From: Nitratireductor luteus
GTDB taxonomy: Bacteria; Pseudomonadota; Alphaproteobacteria; Rhizobiales; Rhizobiaceae
Assembly (NCBI RefSeq): GCF_026162365.1
Contig: NZ_JAOANW010000007.1
Location: forward strand, 1-64,000
Reading direction: 5' to 3'
Length of the DNA stretch: 64,000 bases
The position numbers were made by a program, and so were the translations under genes. The notes beneath the pieces are model-generated. The model did not search any database, was not told where the DNA came from, and saw nothing but the letters and a program-made list of their open reading frames with translations. This document shows positions 1 to 10,246 of the stretch, in pieces. Each line of letters starts with the position of its first letter. Position 1 is the first letter of the stretch.

Positions 1-113
1 GGCCTAAAAAACCCAAGGCCCAAAGAGTGTCGCTCACGCGGCTCTCATGATTACTAACCAACAAGGCCAAACAACCCCGCCGCCAGCGGCGAGCCGCCCT
101 CGTTGGTGAGGCG

Positions 114-143
114 TATATAGGCGGGGGCTCACACCTCTGTCAA
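114..143 (-). promoter_or_regulatory. Strong leftward housekeeping (sigma-70 type) promoter
   Basis: On the minus strand the hexamer TTGACA (138-143) is followed after 18 bases by TATATA (114-119), preceded by C. This fits the rhizobial consensus CTTGAC-N17-CTATAT closely, and such near-perfect matches are typical of highly expressed genes. Transcription would start near 107 and run off the left edge, so the regulated gene is not visible. Confidence 0.6.
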
Positions 144-218
144 CGGCCATCATCGAGTTTTTTGAATTTTTTGCGACAGTCCACAATCGCGGCATAAGCG
201 GCGCGCATACGCGCTCTG

Positions 219-233
219 TTAAAGGAATTTTAA
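219..233. promoter_or_regulatory. CtrA-type binding site (TTAA-N7-TTAA)
   Basis: The sequence TTAA, seven bases, TTAA is a perfect match to the palindromic CtrA box of alphaproteobacteria. A further TTAA follows four bases later. It lies about 200 bases upstream of the M23 endopeptidase gene and 75 bases behind the -35 of the leftward promoter. Cell-cycle control of the endopeptidase is an inference; short AT-rich boxes can occur by chance, although they are rare in DNA of this GC content. Confidence 0.45.
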
Positions 234-435
234 ACTGTTAATGGCCGCGTTTCCGACTTCTCTGGAGACATTGAGCCATATTGGAGCCCCATTCGCGACC
301 TAGGCATGCAACGCGTTGAATCGCTCCTTCAGGGGGACGCGCTTCGGCGTTGGCTGCCGGCGCAGCGATCCACCGAATTGACTTGGACGCAGCCGGCGGG
401 CAGAAACCATAAAGACAGGGGCGACGCACCGGCGC

Positions 436-2406
436 ATGCCGGTTCACAACCAAAGAGCATCAGCGGCGTTGGACAATAAAGGTTCCACAAACACGACGCT
501 TGGCAACGAGCCGCCGCTCGTTGCCGATGGACGTAGCGGCCCGCCGGATCGCCGCGAGATTTCCGCGCGATGGCTGCTGGGCACGTTTCTGACAGGCGTC
601 ACGTCGACCGTTCTAATGGGTGTCGCGCTCTCGGCCGCCCTCGATGGCCGCGAGCAATTGGCCACCCCTCCCGAACTCGTCGGGCTCGGCGAGATGGCGC
701 ACGGTTCCGGCGAAGCGGCCAAGAACGCCCGTCTCATCCCTTCGCGAACAGTGACCAAGCCTAGCGACCGCCGCCGCATGGAAGTTTCCACGGTCCTGAA
801 GGAAGGCGACCGCGAGGTCGTGCGCACCCTTCCCTTTGTGCATGTCCGGATGGCGCTCGCCGCCGGTCACGCCGCCGGCCGCGACTACCCGCCATTCGAT
901 CCGCTGACGGTATTCGCCGAGGACGGCGCCACAGCGAACACGCAGACCGGCCTCATCTACGGCGCGCGCGTCGAGAGCGAAGTCAGCCTGCGCACCCTTC
1001 CATTCCCCCTGAAGAATGCGTCCTTCGACGAAAACAGCGACCTTTCGGCCGAAGAGGTCGAGGAGGTCGTTCGCAATACCAGCGCCATCCTGACTGATGG
1101 CGATATCCAGGTCGCCGCACTTCACTATGTCGATCCGCAGCGCTTCGGCGGCGATGCGCTGGCCGCCCAATCGCTCGCCAATTTCGGCGTCCGCATCGTG
1201 CAGGAGAATGTATCCGTCGCACCGATGACGAAGCCGACTGGTCCGTCGGAGGGCTTCGCCGAGGACGTCGTCTTCTTTCAGACGGATCAGGACATCACCG
1301 ACGCGCTCGCCAGCTCGGGCTATGACGGACAGGACGCCGCCAACATGGCGGAGGCGATCGCCAAGCTGATGAACAGTAAGGCACTGAAGGCCGGGACGAT
1401 GCTGCGGGTCGGCGTTCTGGTCGAGGGGGAGACGAGCCGCATCGTCCGCACCAGCGTCTATGACGGCCGCCAGCACATCCTAACCATTGCCGTCGATGAT
1501 CGCGGCCAGCACGTGCCGGCCGAGGAGCCCGATGCAGACCCCGAACTGCTGGCCATGCTGGACAACGAGCCCCAGCCCACGCGTGCCCGCGCCGACCTGC
1601 CGCGCACCTATGACGCCATCTACAATGCGGCCTATTCCTACGGTCTCAACGAGCGTCTGACCCAGCGGCTGATCAAGCTGCTCGCCGCCGATGTCGACTA
1701 TCAGTCGCGGCTTTCCTCGTCGGACCGCATAGAGGTGTTCTTCTCGCAGCCGAATGAAGATGGCAGCGCCTCCGAAAATTCGGAGCTGCTTTATGTTTCG
1801 GCGGCGTTCGGCGGCAAGGTCCGCACCTATTACCGGTTCCAGATGCCCGACGGGACGGTCGACTACTTTGACAGCGAAGGGAAAAGGTCAAAGCCCTTCC
1901 TCTTGCGAAACCCCGTGCCGAACGGCCGCTTCACCTCCGGCTTCGGCATGCGCCGCCATCCCATCCTCGGCTATTCGCGCATGCATACGGGCGTCGACTG
2001 GGGGGCCCCGCGCGGCACCCCCATCATCGCACCGGGCGACGGAATGGTGGAAAAGGCCGGATGGGCCGGCGGCTATGGCAGGCAGACGATCATCCGTCAC
2101 GCCAACGGCTACCGCACCTCGTACAATCACCAGAGCGCCATCGCCAAGGGCGTGGTCCCCGGCGCGGCGGTCCGCCAGGGCCAGGTGATCGGCTATGTCG
2201 GTTCCACCGGCCAGTCGACGGGCAACCATCTGCATTACGAAATGATCGTGAACGACCGGAAGGTCGATCCGATGCGTGTGCGCCTGCCAGAAAGGCGCGC
2301 GCTCGAGGGCGAGGCCCTTGCCTCGTTCGAACGCGAGCGCAAACGCATCGACGAATTGCTGGGCGATTCCTTCGACACGCCAGTGCCCGTCGCCAGAGCC
2401 CAGTAG
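436..2406 (+). CDS. Membrane-anchored M23 family zinc metallopeptidase (peptidoglycan endopeptidase)
   Basis: 656 residues. A basic N-terminus precedes one hydrophobic segment (about 46-70), so the protein is probably anchored in the inner membrane with a long periplasmic part. The C-terminal peptidase_M23/LytM domain (about 490-625) keeps the zinc ligands: His517 and Asp521 in MHTGVDWG, and His598-x-His600 in HLHYE. The middle 400 residues form an extended region of the kind found in long rhizobial M23 proteins. The family cleaves peptide cross-links in peptidoglycan and supports growth or division. S. meliloti RgsM, needed for polar growth, has a similar layout, but orthology is only an inference. 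The gene converges on the L,D-transpeptidase gene with a 31-base gap. A CtrA-type box lies upstream. Confidence 0.9.
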   Translation: MPVHNQRASAALDNKGSTNTTLGNEPPLVADGRSGPPDRREISARWLLGTFLTGVTSTVLMGVALSAALDGREQLATPPELVGLGEMAHGSGEAAKNARLIPSRTVTKPSDRRRMEVSTVLKEGDREVVRTLPFVHVRMALAAGHAAGRDYPPFDPLTVFAEDGATANTQTGLIYGARVESEVSLRTLPFPLKNASFDENSDLSAEEVEEVVRNTSAILTDGDIQVAALHYVDPQRFGGDALAAQSLANFGVRIVQENVSVAPMTKPTGPSEGFAEDVVFFQTDQDITDALASSGYDGQDAANMAEAIAKLMNSKALKAGTMLRVGVLVEGETSRIVRTSVYDGRQHILTIAVDDRGQHVPAEEPDADPELLAMLDNEPQPTRARADLPRTYDAIYNAAYSYGLNERLTQRLIKLLAADVDYQSRLSSSDRIEVFFSQPNEDGSASENSELLYVSAAFGGKVRTYYRFQMPDGTVDYFDSEGKRSKPFLLRNPVPNGRFTSGFGMRRHPILGYSRMHTGVDWGAPRGTPIIAPGDGMVEKAGWAGGYGRQTIIRHANGYRTSYNHQSAIAKGVVPGAAVRQGQVIGYVGSTGQSTGNHLHYEMIVNDRKVDPMRVRLPERRALEGEALASFERERKRIDELLGDSFDTPVPVARAQ

Positions 2407-2437
2407 AAGGCCGGGCTCTCCGCTCTTGCCGGGAAAG

Positions 2438-3910
2438 CTACTCCGCGAACTCGACGGTCACGCCGGGTTTAACCCTTTTCGCCAGTTCCTGTGCATCCCA
2501 ATTGGTCAGGCGCACGCAGCCGTGGGAGGATGTCTTGCCGATCTTGGACGGCTCGGGCGTGCCGTGGATGCCGTAGGTGGGTTTCGACAGCGCGATCCAG
2601 ATCGAGCCCACCGGCCCGTTCGGCCCCGGCGGTATGGTCAGAACCTGATCGTTTTGGCCCTGCTTGAAATTGATCTTTGGGTTGTAAGTGTATTCCGGAT
2701 CAAAGGCGACGCGCGCCACCTCGTGGGTGCCCGTCGGAGAGGGCGTATCGGCTGAACCGATGGTCGCCGGATAGGCCCCGACCAGACGGCCACGCTCATC
2801 ATAGGCGCGCACCTGCTTGGCACTCTTGTCGGCGACGATGCGCGCCACTTTCGCATCGGCCGGTTCCCCCGGATTGACCACTTTGATCCGAGTTCCTGGC
2901 CGGTTGAAATAGGCGTCGGGATTGAGAGCGGTCAGATATTTCTCGTCCATATGGAACCGCTCGGCGAGCATCTCGCTCACCCGCGTGAATCCCAAGCGCT
3001 CCAGCTTGGCTTTCTCGCCGTAGTCCTCGGGAACCGACGCGATATACGGCCCGGCCGCATCAGCCGCGGTGATCGTGTAGTCGATGAAGGCGGGACCGCC
3101 GGTCTTTTCCAGCTCAGCCTCGATCCATTCCTTGTCATAGGTCCTCAGCCGCTGTCCGGTGATCTCCTGATAGGCGCTGATGGCCTTGTTCACATTGTCG
3201 CCGGTGCGCCCGTCGATCACGCCGGGCGAAGCGCCCGCGCGATCGAGGAGGACCTGGAATTGCGCCACGTCCTCACTGGCGCCGCGCGCACCTGGGACCG
3301 TAACGGCACGCTGGTCGCCAGGCAGCGCCGGCCGCAAATTGTCGCCGCCAGTCGGCGGCAGGCCCGTTTCATCCCGGGGAACGGCGGCATAATCGTCACG
3401 TCCGCTTGCCGGCGGATCCAGCGGTTCGCGGCGCACGTCTCCGCCATCACGCCATTCGCCCGGCTCATTGGCAAAGCCGCCGAAGTCGTCATAGTCGGGC
3501 TCGCGCTCATAGTCGTAGTCGTCAAACCCCCGATCGCGGTAGCGGGGGTCGCCATAAGGCGGTGGCTCGCGCGCGATAATGGCTTCCCGGTCGCGACGAA
3601 GCCGTTCCAGATCTTGCGGGTCGGTGAGATCGTAGCTGCGGCGGCCAAGCTCCCTGTCACGCGCCGCGCGGCGCTCGACGGGCGGCGGCTGCAGGGGTGG
3701 ACGCTGCACGACCGGAGGGCGGATTTCAACAACCCGGCCAGTTCGCGGATCCACCACGACCTCGCGGCCATACTGGTCGATATAGACGTCGAAATCATAG
3801 GCCTGCGCAAGCTGAACCGCCGGCGCATCCGCCATGCCATCTGCGAATGGAACCGCGCCGGCCTGCGAAGCCATAGCTAGCCCTGAGAAGAACGGCAGCA
3901 AATAGCGCAT
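2438..3910 (-). CDS. L,D-transpeptidase (ErfK/YbiS/YkuD) with disordered linker and peptidoglycan-binding domain
   Basis: 490 residues from the ATG at 3910; this start gives a clean signal peptide (MRYLLPFFSGLAMASQAGA), whereas the upstream in-frame ATG adds residues that do not fit. After the signal comes a Pro/Arg/Asp-rich, probably disordered segment of about 170 residues, then a peptidoglycan-binding-like helical domain (about 200-260) and a LysM-like stretch. The C-terminal YkuD domain carries the catalytic motif SHGCVR with Cys465 and an upstream GIHGT. The family forms 3-3 cross-links in peptidoglycan or attaches proteins to it in the periplasm. Rhizobiales rely heavily on L,D-transpeptidases for polar growth. 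It converges on the M23 endopeptidase, so both flanking genes act on the wall. Confidence 0.92.
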   Translation of the reverse strand: MRYLLPFFSGLAMASQAGAVPFADGMADAPAVQLAQAYDFDVYIDQYGREVVVDPRTGRVVEIRPPVVQRPPLQPPPVERRAARDRELGRRSYDLTDPQDLERLRRDREAIIAREPPPYGDPRYRDRGFDDYDYEREPDYDDFGGFANEPGEWRDGGDVRREPLDPPASGRDDYAAVPRDETGLPPTGGDNLRPALPGDQRAVTVPGARGASEDVAQFQVLLDRAGASPGVIDGRTGDNVNKAISAYQEITGQRLRTYDKEWIEAELEKTGGPAFIDYTITAADAAGPYIASVPEDYGEKAKLERLGFTRVSEMLAERFHMDEKYLTALNPDAYFNRPGTRIKVVNPGEPADAKVARIVADKSAKQVRAYDERGRLVGAYPATIGSADTPSPTGTHEVARVAFDPEYTYNPKINFKQGQNDQVLTIPPGPNGPVGSIWIALSKPTYGIHGTPEPSKIGKTSSHGCVRLTNWDAQELAKRVKPGVTVEFAE

Positions 3911-4029
3911 CAATTTCGGCCCCCGATCGATGTTGTCAATGCCGCATCGCACATGCCTGCGGAGCAGTATTAGCGGTTAGGACATGAACCGGGCATGAAA
4001 ATGGCTGAATGGCCGCCGCCGGCGTTCAG

Positions 4030-4404
4030 TCACCGTTCCCGCCAGGCTGTAAAACCGAGCTCTCGCTGCAGTTTCCGGGTCAAACCCAGTGTAACGAGGC
4101 GATGACTCTCCGCCAGGTATTCGCATAGCGCCTGATCGTCCATGGCTTCGTCAGTCTGTCGCTGGATCCATTTCATTCCGCATGATGCGAGATAGGGTGC
4201 GGGGCGCAATCCCGGCTGCTCGCTGAGAATGTCGAAGGCAACCGGTGAGCATTTGAAGGTGACCGCGAGCGCCGCGCCGTCGCTCCAGCCGCCGACGGCG
4301 AAAACCTTGCCGCCCACTTTCCAGACATGCGCACCGCCCCATTGTACCACATGGGTGGCATGGGGCAGCGAGGCGCAGAAGCGATTGTAGTCGTCAAGCG
4401 TCAT
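4030..4404 (-). CDS. MmcQ/YjbR family protein
   Basis: 124 residues from the ATG at 4404 (MTLDDYNRFCASLPHATHVV); a longer in-frame start would run into the end of clpB. The sequence shows the YjbR/CyaY-like fold pattern: an N-terminal helix with LPH/V, a central strand pair with VWKVGGKVFAVGG, then KCSP and a C-terminal helix ending in SHRLV. Family members are small alpha/beta proteins often labelled DNA-binding; their role is not settled. It follows clpB on the same strand after 22 bases and may be co-transcribed with it. Confidence 0.85.
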   Translation of the reverse strand: MTLDDYNRFCASLPHATHVVQWGGAHVWKVGGKVFAVGGWSDGAALAVTFKCSPVAFDILSEQPGLRPAPYLASCGMKWIQRQTDEAMDDQALCEYLAESHRLVTLGLTRKLQRELGFTAWRER

Positions 4405-4426
4405 CTGCGCCTCCCCGGTGGCGATT

Positions 4427-7045
<2,619 letters not shown>

Positions 7046-7154
7046 ATCTGTCTCCATTTCCGCGCCGACCCGCTCAGCGGCATCGGTCACGACCAATGCG
7101 ACGGGTCCCCGCGATCGAAAACCGACCGATTGTGGCAGACCCAACCTGCTGTGG

Positions 7155-7183
7155 ATATGGGAACATTGGGCGAAGCGAACAAG
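7155..7183 (-). promoter_or_regulatory. RpoH (sigma-32) type heat-shock promoter of clpB
   Basis: Read on the minus strand, CTTGTT (7178-7183) is followed after exactly 17 bases by CCATAT (7155-7160), itself preceded by C. This matches the alphaproteobacterial RpoH consensus (CTTG element, 17-18 bases, CCTATNT/CCCATNT). It sits about 110 bases upstream of the clpB start codon and points toward it. Confidence 0.7.
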
Positions 7184-7252
7184 ATTGAGCGCAAACGAAA
7201 AGCGGCGGGCCGAGCCCGCCGCTTTCAATGAATTTCGGCAGCAAGGAAAGCG

Positions 7253-7969
7253 TCAGCCCTGGGCTGCGACTTCCTCATTGACGCTCGCCTCGGAGGCGTC
7301 CTTCTTGGCGGCCGCATCTTCCGAACCGGCTTCGTCGGGCTTCTTGGCGCGCGGCCTGCGGGTGCGCTTGGCAGGCTTGGGTGCAGCCTCCTCGCCATCC
7401 TCCGATACCGGCGCGCCCGCATTGTCCGCCTTCGCTGCGGTTTCGTCTTCGCTTGCGCCGTTCGGTTTGTTCCGGCTGCGTCCATCGGACCGTGCACCGT
7501 TGCCTCGGCTCGACTCGCGATCTTTCAGCGCAACTTCGGCCGGCGTGCCTTCGATGACGGGCTGCGGCCCGGAACCGTCGCCGGACCGCTGGCGCGGCTG
7601 CTCCGGCATGTTGTCGGCGAAACGATCGTTGCGATCGTCATTGTCGTCGTCATTGTCGTCGCGCATGTCACGATCATTATCGTCACGGGGATCGCGCGTG
7701 CTCTGCTGCTGCGCTTGCGCCTGTGCTGCGGCGATGATGCGGTTGTAGTGCTCGGCGTGCTGCAGATAGTTTTCCGCCATGACCCGGTCGCCGGAGCTAT
7801 GGGCGTCGCGCGCCAGAGTGGTGTATTTTTCGGCAACCTGTTGGGCGGTTCCGCGGATTTTCACGTCCGGCCCGTTGCTTTCGTAGCTGCGGGTAAGGGG
7901 ATTGGGTCCCTTGCGGTTGTTGTTGTTACCGCGTCCGCGCATACGCCTGTTCTGCTGTTGTGGCCTCAT
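7253..7969 (-). CDS. DUF4167 domain-containing protein
   Basis: 238 residues. The N-terminal part is Gln/Arg/Asn-rich (MRPQQQNRRMRGRGNNNN) and is followed by the conserved DUF4167 core (about 25-85: NPLTRSYESNGPDVKIRGT, then VAEKYTTLARDA and NYLQHAEHYNRI). The remaining 150 residues are low-complexity: an Asp/Asn/Arg-rich run (about 95-120, encoded by GTC/GTT-type triplet repeats near 7630-7685 on the plus strand), then a Lys/Ala/Glu/Pro-rich tail. The family is restricted to alphaproteobacteria, has no established function, and its basic N-terminus suggests nucleic-acid binding (inference). It is next to prmC-prfA here as in many Rhizobiales. Confidence 0.93.
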   Translation of the reverse strand: MRPQQQNRRMRGRGNNNNRKGPNPLTRSYESNGPDVKIRGTAQQVAEKYTTLARDAHSSGDRVMAENYLQHAEHYNRIIAAAQAQAQQQSTRDPRDDNDRDMRDDNDDDNDDRNDRFADNMPEQPRQRSGDGSGPQPVIEGTPAEVALKDRESSRGNGARSDGRSRNKPNGASEDETAAKADNAGAPVSEDGEEAAPKPAKRTRRPRAKKPDEAGSEDAAAKKDASEASVNEEVAAQG

Positions 7970-8288
7970 TCCATTCTCTTTGTTTGAGACAGCTAATGAT
8001 TTGTATTGTGATCAACGGAGAAGAGCGCGCTCACGCGCTGCATTTCTCGCAATTTTCCCTTGGCGGTCTACCGCATCCGTAAGGCGGCCGCGAATGCCAT
8101 CCCGTTCCGCTTCGTGTTCACTTGCCCGATGATCCCCGCACGAAGCATATGCGTCGAAAACGCAAAAAGGCAGTCTGTCCGCGGGAACCGAATCGATAAC
8201 GGCACTGCCTGCTTCGTCTCATCCGGCAGGCGGAAACTAGCGGCATTGCCAACGCTTGCCAAGTCTTTTTTCGCCTTCGTCTTTTGCC
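7970..8288. other. Gap between prmC and the DUF4167 gene
   Basis: About 320 bases without a supported gene. It must hold the 3' end signals of prmC and the promoter and leader of the DUF4167 gene, both on the minus strand. A long-range inverted repeat GGCAGT/ACTGCC (8170 to 8210 region) is visible but has a loop of nearly 30 bases. A 74-codon open frame on the minus strand here lacks any family signature. Confidence 0.4.
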
Positions 8289-9179
8289 TCAACAGGCAAT
8301 GAACAATATAGCCCGGTCATGTCCCGCGAGATCGGCCGCAGCATCTGCCGCCTGAAAACTGTTTGAAGCGAATATTTCTTTAACATCAGCCGCTTGGCTG
8401 CTTCCTATCTCGACGGCAATCGCTCCCGCTGCGTTCAGGTGCCCGACCGCCTCTGCGGCGATTTGCCTGTAGGCATCGAGCCCGTCCACCCCGCCATGCA
8501 ATGCATTGACCGGGTCATGCTCGCGCACTTCCCGGGAAAGTTCGTCCATTTCAGCCGTTGCGATATAGGGCGGGTTCGACACGATGAGATCGAATGATTC
8601 CTCGATTTCGCCGAACCAATCGGACCTTCTGGTCACGAACCGCTCGCTATACCCGTTCATATCGGCATTGGTCCGTGCCGTTGCAAGGGCATCATCGGAA
8701 ATATCGGTGCCTACCGCGCGGGCCTCCGGCACCGCGCTCAGGAGCGCGAGCGCGATGGCGCCCGTCCCGGTCCCCATGTCGAGAATGGTGCAGCTCCCCC
8801 GGCGGCGGACGGTTTCGCGCAGATGCGGCAGCACCAGATCGACCAGCGTCTCCGTGTCCGGCCGGGGCTCCAGCGTCTCCGCCGACAGCATCAGCTTGAG
8901 CCCGTAAAATTCCCGGTAACCCAGTATGCGATGAACCGGCTTGCCTGCCGCCCTCTGCCGCGCGGCGGCAAGGACGGCCATGGCTTGTGCGGCGGCCACC
9001 GCCCGACCGGGCGATGCGATCAGATCGGCCTGCGTTATGCCGGCAAAATGCTCGACGATGAGGCGGGCATCATAGGCAGCGCCCGCTATACCGGCCTCCT
9101 GGAGAATGGTCCTTGCCTGCCGCAGCAAAGCGTCCAGCGTGCCGGGCAGGCGCGCTTCACCCATCTGCCGTTGCCGCAA
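8289..9179 (-). CDS. prmC: Release factor N5-glutamine methyltransferase PrmC
   Basis: 296 residues, the normal size. An N-terminal helical domain (1-90) precedes a class I SAM-dependent methyltransferase domain with the motif [15 protein letters not shown] and the N6/N5-Gln methylase signature SNPPY at about residue 195. PrmC methylates the Gln of the GGQ motif in release factors RF1 and RF2 and so raises termination efficiency. The start codon overlaps the 3' end of prfA by 23 bases on the same strand, so enzyme and substrate are translated from one message. Confidence 0.96.
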   Translation of the reverse strand: MRQRQMGEARLPGTLDALLRQARTILQEAGIAGAAYDARLIVEHFAGITQADLIASPGRAVAAAQAMAVLAAARQRAAGKPVHRILGYREFYGLKLMLSAETLEPRPDTETLVDLVLPHLRETVRRRGSCTILDMGTGTGAIALALLSAVPEARAVGTDISDDALATARTNADMNGYSERFVTRRSDWFGEIEESFDLIVSNPPYIATAEMDELSREVREHDPVNALHGGVDGLDAYRQIAAEAVGHLNAAGAIAVEIGSSQAADVKEIFASNSFQAADAAADLAGHDRAILFIAC

Positions 9180-10233
9180 GCAGCTTGGACTGATGGTCGG
9201 AGATGAGCCCGTCGATCACCTCGTCCAGCTCGCCCTCGATCACGCGGTCGAGCTTGTAGAGCGTCAGGTTGATGCGATGGTCTGTGATGCGCCCCTGCGG
9301 GAAATTATAGGTGCGGATGCGCTCGGAGCGGTCGCCCGTTCCCACCTGCAGCCGGCGCGCCTCCGAGCGTTCGTCGTCGGCCCTGGTGCGCTGCGCGTCG
9401 AACAGGCGCGCGCGCAGGATTTGCATGGCCCGCGCTCGGTTCTGGTGCTGAGACTTCTCCGCCTGCACAACGACGATGCCTGTCGGGATATGGGTGATGC
9501 GCACGGCCGAATCCGTGGTGTTGACATGCTGCCCGCCCGCGCCGGAGGCGCGCATCGTGTCGATGCGCAGGTCTTCCGTCCTGATATCGACGTCGATTTC
9601 CTCCGCCTCCGGCAGCACCGCCACCGTCGCCGCCGAGGTATGGATGCGCCCCTGCGCCTCGGTCGCCGGCACGCGCTGCACCCGATGGACGCCAGATTCG
9701 AATTTCAATCGCGAGAAAACGCCCTTTCCGGAAACCGTGGCAATGATTTCCTTATAGCCACCCGCCTCACCCTCGCTGGCCGATACGACCTCGACCCGCC
9801 AGCCCCGCTCGGCAGCATAACGCTCATACATGCGGAAAAGATCGCCGGCGAAAAGCGCCGCCTCGTCGCCGCCCGTGCCCGCGCGGATCTCCAGGATGAC
9901 GTTCTTGTCGTCGGCCTCGTCCTTGGGCAGCAGCAGAAGCTGGAGATCGGCCCGCAGCTTCTCTACGCGCTCCTCCACCGTCTCCAGGTCGGCTTCCGCC
10001 AGTTCGCGCATTTCGGCGTCGGTCGATTTGTCGGCAAGCATTGCCTCCAGGTCGCCGAGCTCGTCTTCTGCCTTCCTGAGCGAGCGGATTGCGTCCGCAA
10101 CCTCCTGGAGGTCGGAATATTCGGAGGCAAGCTTCACATACTCGTCCGGCGACGGGCCGGCCGCCATCTGCGCCTCGATCATCTCGAAGCGCTTCAGCAC
10201 CTGGTCCATACGCTCGCGCGGCAATTCGGTCAT
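9157..10233 (-). CDS. prfA: Peptide chain release factor 1
   Basis: 358 residues, full length. The GGQ loop ([16 protein letters not shown], about residue 230) catalyses peptidyl-tRNA hydrolysis. The PAT tripeptide in [17 protein letters not shown] marks RF1, which reads UAA and UAG, rather than RF2. The C-terminal segment [18 protein letters not shown] is the standard RF1 signature. It precedes and overlaps prmC, which modifies its Gln, and lies 13 bases downstream of ptsP; all three may share transcription. Confidence 0.98.
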   Translation of the reverse strand: MTELPRERMDQVLKRFEMIEAQMAAGPSPDEYVKLASEYSDLQEVADAIRSLRKAEDELGDLEAMLADKSTDAEMRELAEADLETVEERVEKLRADLQLLLLPKDEADDKNVILEIRAGTGGDEAALFAGDLFRMYERYAAERGWRVEVVSASEGEAGGYKEIIATVSGKGVFSRLKFESGVHRVQRVPATEAQGRIHTSAATVAVLPEAEEIDVDIRTEDLRIDTMRASGAGGQHVNTTDSAVRITHIPTGIVVVQAEKSQHQNRARAMQILRARLFDAQRTRADDERSEARRLQVGTGDRSERIRTYNFPQGRITDHRINLTLYKLDRVIEGELDEVIDGLISDHQSKLLAATADG

Positions 10234-10246
10234 GGCATGTTTTCAG

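Larger units (their letters stand above)
1..435. other. Intergenic region between an off-window leftward gene and the M23 peptidase
   Basis: No convincing coding region is visible. The left 110 bases look like the 5' leader of a gene that starts to the left of the window, because a strong leftward promoter lies at 114-143. The leader contains short hairpins (GCCGC-TG-GCGGC near 80-91) and, at the very edge, an inverted repeat GGCCT/AGGCC separated by an A-rich loop. A CtrA-type box lies at 219-233. Between 240 and 435 I see nothing beyond the upstream region of the peptidase gene. Confidence 0.5.

Noticed and set aside
7148-7158. DnaA-box-like TGTGGATAT upstream of clpB
   Set aside because: One isolated near-match; it overlaps the RpoH promoter and has no neighbouring boxes.
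8068-8292. 74-codon frame between prmC and the DUF4167 gene
   Set aside because: No motif and no conserved context; better explained as the leader of the DUF4167 gene.
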